Below, piece by piece: positions 35,304 through 44,533 of a DNA stretch of 45,722 nucleotides. The notes under the pieces are model-generated. The model was not told the origin of the DNA. It saw only the letters and a program-made list of their open reading frames with translations, and searched no databases. Numbering within the stretch: the first letter of the stretch is position 1; each line of letters starts with the position of its first letter. The position numbers were made by a program, and so were the translations under genes. This DNA comes from Cylindrobasidium torrendii FP15055 ss-10. Its lineage: Eukaryota; Basidiomycota; Agaricomycetes; Agaricales; Physalacriaceae. The stretch covers positions 1 through 45,722 of the forward strand of contig KN880624.1 of the NCBI GenBank assembly GCA_000934385.1, written 5' to 3'.

Positions 35304-36130
35304 GGTGTCTGGAAAATGTCAGGAAAGCAAAGACAGACCTGAGAGATGGGGACCGACCTGCAGGAACTTCGTGGTAGAAGGAAAGAGGAAGCAATTTGAG
35401 CGCAAGGAAAGGAAGGGGAGTGGCAAAGGGCATGTCGTAAATGAGGCAAAGAAGAAATACCCCGTTCTAATCCAGGGCGAGGCGACTGAAGCGCAAAGGC
35501 TCTTAGCCAATGGCTGCACTCGGAGCACGAATTTAAGATGTCATTTCAATCAACCACCGGCGGCGATGTTCTCTCAGCACTTGGACAATGGTGGTAGCTG
35601 GTCAAAGCGTGGTTAGCGGCATCACCGGCACACCCGTGTGAATGATGGATCGGAAGGCTCCGAAGCACTGAGGCTTGAGCTCGCCAATGCTCAATGATAC
35701 TCCTTAACTTCTGCACTTTACCCTACCATCCTCACGCCTCTCAAGGTTTCTCGGCAGCTCCCAGATCAAGAATAAGTTTCTCTTGTTTTCTCTCTGTGCA
35801 GTCGCAAGAGTGTGAAGAATACTGGCAATCGATACTTTGGTAGTATCGATTGCCTTGGAAGACGTTTAAAACTTTGCTTATTAAAGAGGACGACATGAAC
35901 TCTTCCGCCAGTGGTTAGGTCTGACTGATTTCAAAGCCAGCTCTCCTATAGTTTAGTCACGAATACATCGAAAAAATGAGTTCACATTCGACAACAAGGC
36001 TGAAACAAGGTGTCTACGTTTCTTTAAGGTGACTTTCCCTACGAGCCGACCGCGATTTGCCATTATACAAGAGCCTGAAAACAAGCTTGCCTGGTCCGCG
36101 ATCGCGACGTACATGCTATTAAATGATCCA
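35304..36130. other. intergenic stretch with a perfect hairpin
   Basis: No gene. The only structure seen is the 12-bp inverted repeat at 35824-35854, listed separately. Confidence 0.5.
35824..35854. repeat. perfect 12-bp inverted repeat with 7-nt loop
   Basis: The arms GGCAATCGATAC and GTATCGATTGCC flank a 7-nt loop. The repeat is intergenic, between the 5' flank of the CUE-like gene and the 3' end of A2. It could be a hairpin, a dimeric protein-binding site or a small element remnant; the sequence does not decide. Confidence 0.75.
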
Positions 36131-37798
36131 TCACCTCTTCGATTTCTTCTGCTTGGGAATCTGGTCTTGCTGCACTGCAGTCGCCGAAGTGGCGCGTTTC
36201 CTCCCGCGCGCTGCGATTTTGTTCGGACCAAGGCCAGCCTCGTTTGCATTTGAAGCTGTCACCGTCATTGACTTGCTCTTCTTCATCGTCTGTGACTTCT
36301 TCTTCTCAATAACTTGCGATGTCTTCTTCTGCAAGACTTTCTCTGACTTCTTTTCCGAACCTAGAGCATCGCTCCCACGCTTCTTACTCGCTGCACGCGT
36401 ATTCCGCGCAGGAGCGTCCACCTCTGGCTCACTGATATCTTCGGTGACCTTTGTTGAGCCCTTCCTCAGCACCTTGTCAATGTCGTCGACAACAGGAAGC
36501 AGTGCACGCTTGGTACGCCGAGTAGAAGGCCCGGGAGCGTCTATGTCCGAATTGATTGGACTCTGTAGGCCAGGGCGAACCGCGGGGACATTGTCGACGA
36601 GTTTTCGAGGACGCGGGATGGGTTCAATACTAAGAAAATCGCGGTTCCACTCCTCGGCGGTGTCGGGCTTGATTTCACCATTGAAACAGCCTTTGAATGT
36701 TCTCTGGATGGCCGCAAGAGTGTACTCCTGCCAAACATTGAAAGGTTTCTCGCCAGGACGAAGAGTCTCCCCTTCCGCAATCTCTCTGTCCCCAATCAAA
36801 CGATATATAGATGCCGCAGATCGAAAGAACAGTAGCTCGGGATGGTTGGAACCCACATATACAACACCATTAGCCCGTAGGAGACGATTGGGCTCAAGCC
36901 TGTGCAGTTGCTGTCGAGTCGTGGGATCCCAAAGGATCAAATCCTCTCCCTCGCGATCGGTGGTGGGAAAGCTGGCAACAAAGTACCCACGTTTTCTGTA
37001 GAGGGCTGGCGCCACCTACGTGATTGTTTTTTGGTTTTTGTTTTTCAAAAGTTTAAACTGGCATATACACGTCTGAGATCCACTCTGTCTCTGGGCCGAC
37101 TGGTGAGGTTGTGACGAATAGCTGCAGCCTGCAGGGATAGGCTCGAGATTATTCGGGGAAAGGACGACGGAATGTATCCAATCGTCTCTGTCTTCTTCGA
37201 GATGAGGGTCTGGCTTTGCTGTAAAAAAGTGACAAGTCTTGAGCACAACAACTCATAGAAAAGGGCCCGTGACGTACCGTTGGCAAGGTTCGGGCGTCCG
37301 CAAGGTATGAACGTCCCAGGCTTCTGTGCGCTCATCTTGTCAATCATGAAGCCCTGTGCACGATGAAAAAATTATTTCGAAGCAAGAGCTGCTACTCACC
37401 TCCTTGAGTGGCATCGTCACGGGATTGATATGTATAACCTGCACACGTCCACCCTTGCCGGTCATGAAGCAGGAACCACCGTAAATCGCGTATTCCGTAA
37501 CTTCTGCGCTCTTGATTTTCCCGTTAATCTTGACGCGTTTCTTATAATTATCGTAGTTCCTTAGCCTTGTAGGAGTTGTTTGATTGGAGGTTTCGTATGT
37601 GTCGGACAGTTCCAAAGAAACGAGGTTGCTGGGGTCGAAGTTGAGAAGGTCTACACCACCATCTCTGGTTGGTCCCTCAAAGTCCTGCGGAATAAAACCG
37701 AGAGCAGGGTATTCGTCGGGGTCGAGTTGAGAATACCAATAGTTAGGACTTTCATCATCATCATGCCAATTCTCCCACGTGCCGACAGGAATCGGCAT
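36131..37798 (-). pseudogene. family A member 2 (A2), one frameshift
   Basis: Exons 37798-37400, 37353-37278, 37218-37069 and 37015-36131 follow the A-family structure; exon 2 is 76 nt, as in A3. The N-terminus reads GTWENWH...YPALGFIPQDFEGPTRDG. Exon 2 has MIDKM...PGTFIPC. Exon 3 has WIHSVVLSPNNLEPIPA and then loses two bases relative to A1 (near 37125), so that AAAIRHNL...DRVDLRR continues in another frame; exons 2+3 sum to 226 nt, not a multiple of three. Exon 4 is fully open (RKRGYFVASFPT, PELLFFRSAAS, EEWNRDF, DAPGPSTRR) and ends in a long Lys/Ser/Thr-rich basic tail. It is divergent from B2 across 189 bp. This is probably a recent pseudogene or an assembly indel; function unknown. Confidence 0.65.
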
Positions 37799-37987
37799 GG
37801 CTGTCGTGGAGAAAGCCAGAAGATGGTCTTTCGATGATGGTTGTAGTCAGAGGTAGAGCTAAGATCGAAACCCGGTGGCTCTGATGGCTTGTTGTGATCG
37901 TTTGTTGAGTCACGTGTGGGCGAGAATTTGTCATGCAATGAATGACGCAGTGATCAGCGCTGTGACCAAGTTTGCCTCCGAACCACC
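37799..37987. promoter_or_regulatory. bidirectional promoter region A2/B2
   Basis: These 189 bp lie between divergent ATGs. TGAGTCACGTGTGG (about 37906-37919) lies near the middle and contains a palindromic CACGTG. The A1/B1 and B4/A3 intergenic regions carry TCACGTAA and TCACATGA at comparable positions. Confidence 0.5.
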
Positions 37988-39061
37988 ATGACCGTCGAAA
38001 TTTACACTGAGGATTGCCTCTCTACTTTGCCGCATTTCGGAGCTGGACAGCCCTGCTCTCTAATTCTGAAAACGGATGTCATACTTGTGCGTCCGCAACA
38101 TCATACAGTCTATCCTCGCTGACCGTCTAAAGTATCGTGGCCATGAATCTGCCTCTGGGATGGCACCGGGAGAATTACCTGCGTCACTGAAGCAACCCAT
38201 CAACACGTTACATGGTGCGTCTACCTCCATACCTGCCAAACAATTGCTGAGGGTTAAGCAGTTCAATCTGGAGTCGCGGAACATATACTTTCGAACACGC
38301 TCTCCTTCCGTCCCAGCGAATCCGCCCTAGAAATTCTATACCAACTATTCCAGGACAACTTGCAAAAGCCACTGGAGATGCGGCAGCGCTATAATGAGGT
38401 GTGTTTCATCTGAGACTCTCACACATTTACTCACGATGTTTAGGTCCTTGCCCTCAACTCGGTTTCCCACGTCGTGCGCCCGGTGCGGTCATTCAAAGGC
38501 GACTTGTTCTTGCGACATCCCGTCACCGGGAATGTAACGATGCATCAACACCCCTATACTGATCTCCCTCATTTCCGTCTACGCACCGCACATCCTGTCA
38601 TGACTTCCTTACACGCATTGGGTCTATTGTTTTTCACGCGCCCCGCAATCCGCCGCAACGATATTCTTTATCAAATGAATCAACACTGCTCCAAGGCATA
38701 CACCAAACTATGCTCCCAGTCATCGACGTCCCAGACACCAAACCATATCGATGTTCTGCCTGCAGTTTCTTGTAAACGCAAGCGCGACGGCAGTGATGGC
38801 GACGTACATCCATGCAACAAACGTTCACGCAGATCCATCATGCTCGAGCCGGAGCCCGTCATCCAGGTCGCAGCCGTTCTCAAACGCAAGGCCAGCGTTC
38901 ACACAGAGTGCCCACCGTCCAAACGTGGGCGACAACATTTCGACATGGCGCGGTACCTACCGGACCATCCCCGCGTTGGTCCATCCCCACGCCTTCGACC
39001 CTCGCGAGCAGCTAAATCTGCTGCTTTGGCCAAGATCGCGCCTGTACGCGTGTCTGGATAA
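37988..39061 (+). CDS. family B member 2 (B2, 311 aa)
   Basis: Exons 37988-38086, 38133-38214, 38262-38398 and 38444-39061 give 311 intact codons; exons 2 (82 nt) and 3 (137 nt) have the same lengths as in B1. Motifs: EIYTEDCLS; YRGHESASGM...QPINTLH; FRPSESALEILYQLFQ; and DLFLRHPVTGNV followed by PHFRLRTAHPV. The C-terminal third is disordered with several basic clusters (KRKRDG, NKRSRRS, LKRKAS, SKRGRQH), strongly suggesting nuclear import. No known domain was recognised. It is divergent from A2 and convergent with the truncated B3. A 16-bp palindrome follows 60 bp after the stop. Confidence 0.78.
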
Positions 39062-39594
39062 GTGCGAGAGGATGTTTCCGACTGGCATCTTCCTACATTG
39101 ACCGACAATCAATGCTCATATCCGCTCTCGCGAGAGCGCTGCAGGTTCCGGCAGTTTTGCATGCTTTGTTGTAGAGCTTCTTGCATCTGTCGGCGGGTCG
39201 ACCTATGGCTTGATACTATCTAGCACTTCGAGACAGGACTCCCGTTCAGATACTGCGCTATCATGCATACTATACCTACTACCACATCTGCTTCATCAAG
39301 CTCTGGTTGAATATCGTGCACTTTTCGACGCCGGGCTATTAGTACTTGTGAAGTGTCGAATCTTTCATCAGTGCGAACCGTTCCTATTGGACAATAGCAA
39401 TAGCTTCACATGTCACAGCCCAGATGCTGCCTCGTAAAGGCACTGTCCCGTCTCCCTACTTTCCAAAGCAGGCTGCAATATGCCTCAAGCTGTCTTCCGT
39501 TTGCGAGTGATGCGCGAATCGGGCGAGGATGTAGGACCGCTAGCCTGCAAACTAGTATTCATGGTCGCTGCTCTGCTTCAAGGGTGGGAATGGC
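39062..39594. other. convergent intergenic stretch B2/B3
   Basis: Contains the palindrome at 39122-39137 and, on the minus strand near 39475-39570, a leftover of the family B basic tail in a different frame from B3 (ending TSSPDSRITRKRKTA, matching the B4 tail SSPDLRLSRKRKT). Confidence 0.55.
39122..39137. repeat. 16-bp perfect palindrome downstream of B2
   Basis: CGCTCTCGCGAGAGCG starts 60 bp after the B2 stop. A related GCGCTCTCGCG word lies at about 41033-41043, about 75 bp beyond the B4 stop, in the same orientation relative to the gene. This may be a shared 3' element or simply residual homology. Confidence 0.5.
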
Positions 39595-40397
39595 TCAGTA
39601 TAACCCATTGCAAGGTGCTGTGGGGCAGCGGATGGCCTTCTTTGCCGAGGGTGTGGATGATGGCAAAGGCGGCCAAATGATAGCTTGGCGTAATTGGCCA
39701 AGGGCATGAATAGGATCTCCGTCACAGTCCATCGAAGACCAATGTGCAGTGTGCCGGTAAGCGGCTACAGAAACCAGAGATGAATGCGCTGTACGCAGGC
39801 GAAAGCGCGGCATCTCGCCATAAGGAAATTTGTGTATTGCAACTGTGCCAGTGATTGGATGTTTAAGGAAGATGTCGTCCCGGAACGCTGGTAGAATATT
39901 CAAAACGTATTCGCAGTCTTGTTGTAGTTCTGGTATCTACAGGCCTGGTGAACAGACGTCTCGTGCACAATACGGAACGCACCTCATCGAAACGCCTACG
40001 ATCGGACAGAGAGCAGTTTTTATTGTGCAGGTAGAGTTCACGTAGAAGTGCAATAATGTGAGGCGGAGGGAGAAAGGCCATCTCGGAATACTCAAATGCC
40101 TGGTGTATCCTTTCGGATGCCACTAAAGTTCTTCAGAATAGGTAAAGAAGGGGGAAATGTCACGCACAATGCAAGAAATTTATTGGATGTCCCATTTTCT
40201 CATTCATCTCCCCTACATCCATCCCTGCTACGGCTTCGTGCGTGCGGGCCTGAAGTCAAGTCAATCTTCAACACATATTCAACAAAAGATGTCGAACGGA
40301 CATCATGTAAATCCACAGGATCAATAAGTTTTGAAAATAAGGTGGTCCCAAAAAGAGGAGAGAACGAAATACAGTCTTCTGTGTAGATCGTGGACAT
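39595..40397 (-). pseudogene. family B member 3 (B3), orphan, C-terminally truncated (219 codons)
   Basis: Exons 40397-40302, 40249-40168, 40122-39983 and 39936-39595 read in frame. Exons 1, 2 and 3 are 96, 82 and 140 nt, identical in length to B4, so B3 and B4 are tandem duplicates. Conserved blocks are present: TIYTEDCISFSP, HEAVAGM, HQAFEYSEMAFLPPPHIIAL and DDIFLKHPITGTV followed by PRFRLRTAH. Translation stops at 39595, about 100 residues short of B4. The missing basic tail is still recognisable downstream in another frame, so a frameshift removed it. No family A partner is found on its divergent side. It is therefore an orphan half-pair and probably non-functional, although a shortened product is possible. 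Confidence 0.65.
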
Positions 40398-41118
40398 GGT
40401 GGTATGTAAGTGCGATATGTAGTCAGATCGAGTGCCGCGAAACCATGGTCATTGTGATCAGTCCGAGTCGTGGTGCCAATTCCACCTTCACATTAAAGAA
40501 CAAGCTTTCGGCCCCCGCCTTCGTCGGGAGGTCTGGTCTCACGATTGAGTGAACTTCTGCCTCTTGTAGAAGCTCATAATATCGAGTGACTACAAACACT
40601 TGCCCCTTGCCCCCTGGGCCTAAGTGTACAATTACAGTGGGTGGGTTTCCGGAAATTTGAGATCGAAGGAATTCATTCGTCTGCTGCTGTCATATTTCTA
40701 ATGTCTTGCCACTGCCCCGACTCGGTCAGAATGTACAATTCCAAGGCAGTTTGATTTTTAACTGAATCATGACGAAGCGCACGGCCTGGGCGTATTCAAC
40801 ACGATGGTACGAAGACGGTAGTGTAGTATAAACAACAATGAGGCAAGGAAGCATGTTTTGCAAACGGGCACAAACGCAGCTACTCTTCGTCGCGAGCAAT
40901 GCCAGGGGCTACACTGCTACGAGGCCGAGCGAGCATAAAGACATCTGCAAGCTCACGAATACGCGAGGAACCTCCACTGCAGACTGGCATAGCAGGAGGC
41001 TGTCACTACCTCTGGGATACTTTCTCCATCCCGCGAGAGCGCTCCGTGGGCACAGGCCTCAACTTGCTGGGTTCCGTCGGAAATTATCGTGTGGATGGTG
41101 ATCCACCAAACACCGGCA
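40398..41118. other. intergenic stretch B3/B4 with a possible coding remnant
   Basis: Apart from the minus-strand open stretch at 40423-40686 (listed separately), no gene is visible. The expected family A partner of B3 is absent from the plus strand. Confidence 0.5.
40423..40686 (-). pseudogene. possible coding remnant (about 87 codons)
   Basis: An open frame without its own ATG runs from about 40686 to a stop at 40423-40425 and reads like a real protein: QISGNPPTVIVHLGPGGKG, then VFVVTRYYELL, VRPDLPTKAG and LFFNVKVELAPRLGLI. A short open piece upstream in another frame (about 40695-40790, TALELYILTESGQWQ) could be an earlier exon. It ends 25 bp before the B3 start. I do not recognise it; chance open frame is the alternative. 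Confidence 0.3.
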
Positions 41119-42232
41119 TCACGCTACTTTTGCCATGCGGGAAACAGCCTTGGTCTTCGCCGCACGTACAGATCGAGTTGCTCTACATGCTCCAGCGATT
41201 CTGGAACATCCATTTGCAGCGATGGTGCGCGCCTCTGCGGGTTGTGTGCGTACGCGTTTTGTCGGCGAGGGCACAGGCGTATCAGTGTCCGCACAGGTCT
41301 TGCGTTTGCGACTGAGGCGTAGGTCGGGCGAGGATATCGGACTGGAGGTTGCTGGCTGCCTACGGTTCATGGTCATGGCTGTCTTTCGTGCGCGCTTCAC
41401 TGGTGGCGGCAAAAGAACTACTTCAGGCGAGACCTTTTGTTGGTGAGATGGTGATCTGGTGCGCCGCGCGGTCGTCTTTGTTGGAGGGCAAACCAAGTCC
41501 AGAGGCGGCCACTCGATAGCTTCCCGTGTCTGACCGAGGATATCAAGAGGATGCCCGACGCTGTAGCCGGATGGCCAACCCGCGAGATGTCTGTCAGCCG
41601 CTACAGAGGCAAGAGAAGGATGCGCGGTACGCAGGCGAAAGCGTGGCATGTCGCCATAAGGAAACTGATGCATTGTGACTTCGCCCGTCACTGGATGCCT
41701 GAGGAAGATGTCATCGCAGAACCTGAGAATATCCAGAACGTATTCGCAGTCTTGATGGAGCTCTGGTATCTGCGGAGACGTGTGAACAATCGACTTGAAT
41801 ATAGAATGTCACACACCTCATCGAAACGCTTGCGCTCGGACATGGAGCATTTGGCATTGTGATGGTAGAGATCTTGAAGAGTAGCAATGGTGTGAGGCGG
41901 TGGGAGAAAGGCCATCTTGGAGAATTCAAATGCCTGGTGTACCCTTCTGGATCTCACTGAAATGTGTCAGACAGAAGAACAAAGAGGAAAGCTGAAGCGC
42001 ACGATATAGAAGGTTTACTGGCTGATCCATCTTTTCGAACATCTCCCCAATGTTCATTCCCGCTGCGCCTTCGTGCGAGCGAAACTAGATTGACATCAGT
42101 CTTCGGTTTATATCAGAGCATGGAAATTAAACAAACTGCGAGCGTGTCCTCAGCTTCAACAAGTTTTTGTTCGGAAATATCCTCGAATACAGGCGAAAAT
42201 GAGATACAGTCTTCTGTGTAAATCGCTGGCAT
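41119..42232 (-). CDS. family B member 4 (B4, 322 aa)
   Basis: Exons 42232-42137 (GTTTGT donor), 42084-42003, 41956-41817 and 41769-41119 give 322 intact codons. Motifs: AIYTEDCISFSP; FRSHEGAAGM...QPVNLLY; HQAFEFSKMAFLPPPHTIAT; DDIFLRHPVTGEV followed by PRFRLRTAHPSLAS; then a disordered tail with basic clusters (PVKRARKT, LSRKRKT, SPTKRVRT). B4 and B3 are closer to each other than to B1 and B2. It is divergent from the intact A3 across 200 bp, making this the only fully open A/B pair in the window. Function unknown; probably nuclear. Confidence 0.78.
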
Positions 42233-42432
42233 GGTCGTCGTGGTCGGAATCAAAGATGGTACAGTGTTGCGTCATTGCGGGTCTGTTTCCCGAACATCCG
42301 ATCACATGATTAGACATTCGCGGTCCCGGGCCCGGGGTCCGAGGCGATCATGACTTTAGCCGCTGGACGGTTGGTACTTTGCTTTCGACCACCACTACCA
42401 CCAGATCATGATGTCGAAATCACTCCTCTAGA
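42233..42432. promoter_or_regulatory. bidirectional promoter region B4/A3
   Basis: These 200 bp lie between divergent ATGs. The exact centre holds a GC-rich palindrome, CCCGGGCCCGGG (42325-42336), within GGTCCCGGGCCCGGGGTCC. GATCACATGA lies just to the left (about 42300-42309), resembling the CACGT words in the other two pair promoters. Confidence 0.5.
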
Positions 42433-44533
42433 ATGTCGGAGCGGCCAAGCTATCGAGGCGATCATTACTGGCGAAACGGTGACAAGGATTGGTGGGACCC
42501 CGGGCAGCTGCCAGTGAAGGACCGCCCAACTGTCGGCTACATCCCAAAGAACTTCGAAGGTCCAAGCTTTGTCCGAGATGGCATCGATATGAGCAAGTTT
42601 GTCGAGGGCATCGTTGCCCATGTTGCATCCAATCCAAATCGGCGTCCCAACACTCCTCCGGGTGGAAGGAGCCAGAAGACACCCCGACTCTCGAACTACG
42701 AGGTAGTCCTCGAGGCCTCACCCAACGGAGCAAACGACATGCTCACAAACAACCGACGCGACCCGACACACAAATGCCACATGACACCATATGGGACATC
42801 AACCACTGCAGTGAGCACACTGTTGTTGCCACTTACTTATCCTCATGTTTGAATCCAAGGGATACGTTATCGACAGTTTGAGAGGACAAGAGCCCGGAAC
42901 TTGGTCTCCCTGTGGACGAAACAATAACTTCTTCGGTAAGTTTCGTATATCTATTATGTTTAAGTTATAGCAGCAACTAAGAGTCTCGGTCAAATGTAGC
43001 GAGCGTCAGTATGCATGCCGAAGAAACTGCAAACAAACGGCTTTACTTCATTGTGGCATCTATGCACAACTTGAACTTTGCCGAGGGTATTTTGGATCTG
43101 GTTGAGCACAATATCGGAGCGTCCTCACCTAAAGACTGGGTGAAATTCACGGATGTGGGTGATATTCCTTACGAAGAATATGAAATTCGCTAATCATAAT
43201 TTAGTACTATCCGCCTCTGGAGAGGACAAGCAACGAAAATCGTGGATACGTCTGCTTGGCTGTCTGTCTAACCAGTGCCACCGACTTCCGTATCTTTCGT
43301 GGGGACGGGAAAACCGAGATCAAGCCAGGCGAGCCGAAGCCTAAAGACAATGGGATTCTCTTCGTCACGCAATTGGATCCTCTCATGGCTAGCATTCGTT
43401 CTGCGCAGGTCATCCGTTTTTGGGAATGGGTTGGTTGTTGGCCGAGGCGCGACAGCAAGTTCAATCCCCTGATACAGAACCTGATCAATGTTCTGAGTAG
43501 AAGATCGAAAGGCTGGTTTAAACGTGGTGTTGGCGTGACGCCGGCTTTCTATAAGGCGTGCATGTCGAATAAGAATCCGACGCCATACATTCACCCAATC
43601 ACTGGACTTGTCGGTATTGCGAAGAACAACGTTTCTGTAACTCCTGTTCGTGGTCGCATCCCACCAAACACTCGCTCCGTCAGACCAGGTCTCCTCGAGG
43701 CCTACTACTATCCAACGCGGCCTGACAGAATCACACGAGCTGAAGCGCGTGCGGAGAAGAATCGACTTGCCAAACGCAGGGCCATAAAGGAAGCTCAATC
43801 TCTTCCCTCTCCATGCGCCTCTGACGTCTCTGACGACGATGGTGGTGGCGCGCCGACGCAGACCGCAACGCCTCAAGCTGTAGCAAATCCCAACGACGGC
43901 GAGAATGAGGAAGATGAGCGAGATGAGGTTGACGCTGTGGCCAGCAATTCCGTCCGCGAGGAGGAAAAAGAGGGCAATGCCCCATTCTCTCCTTCCGGAG
44001 CTCGCACGCAGCCAGCCGCGCTGTCTGACCAGGAAGACGAAGTGGAGAAATCTCCTCCGGCCCGACGCATCTCCAAGATTCCCATCAGACGCAAGAAGCC
44101 TACTCCGCCGGTCGAGTCTGAGAACTTCGAGGAAGAATTCGACGAGGAGGTTGAGCCTGTCCGCAAACCTAGCACTCGCAGTGCTACCCAGAAGAAGGGC
44201 GCCAAGACCGTCGCTGCGTCCAACGAGGAACCCGCGGCAGGTCGCAGGCTTCGAACCCGTGCTGACACAAAGGCTGCCAATACCGCTACCAACGATGCCG
44301 CCAACGCAGATGCGGCGCCAAAGAGAGAGTCGAAGAGGATTGCAGCTATCAAAGGAAAGGCGGCGGCGAATGCACAGAGCAACGCGGTGGCTGGTCCAGG
44401 ACCAAGTACCATCGCTATGCGTCGCAGGAAGCGCAACAACGACTCGAATTCTGAAGCCTCGAAGGACGAGGGTCGCAAGCAGAAGAAGCAGAGGCAGCAG
44501 CAGCAGCAGCAGCAGAAGCCGAGATGGAAGTAG
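42433..44533 (+). CDS. family A member 3 (A3, 645 aa)
   Basis: Exons 42433-42810, 42860-42935, 43000-43154 and 43205-44533 give 645 intact codons. N-terminus: HYWRNGDKDWW...RPTVGYIPKNFEGPSFVRDG. Exon 2: GYVIDSLRGQEPGTWSPC. Exon 3: RLYFIVASMHNLNFAEGILD, aligning with LSPNNLEPIP of A1 and A2. Exon 4: RGYVCLAVCLTS, then a segment with YIHPITGLVGI whose HPITG recalls the family B block. From about residue 370 the protein is disordered, alternating acidic (Glu/Asp) and basic (KKRE, RRKRN) stretches and ending in KKQRQ followed by a Gln run. This composition fits a nuclear or chromatin-associated protein. It is much longer than A1 and A2 and the only undamaged A gene here. Divergent from B4. Function unknown. 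Confidence 0.75.

Noticed and set aside
35880..35950. Possible tRNA-like stretch
   Set aside because: No cloverleaf with A and B boxes at proper spacing could be drawn.
36123..37001. 292-codon open frame on the plus strand antisense to A2
   Set aside because: Phe/Ser/Arg-rich mirror of the Lys/Ser-rich A2 exon 4; conservation with A1 is on the minus strand.
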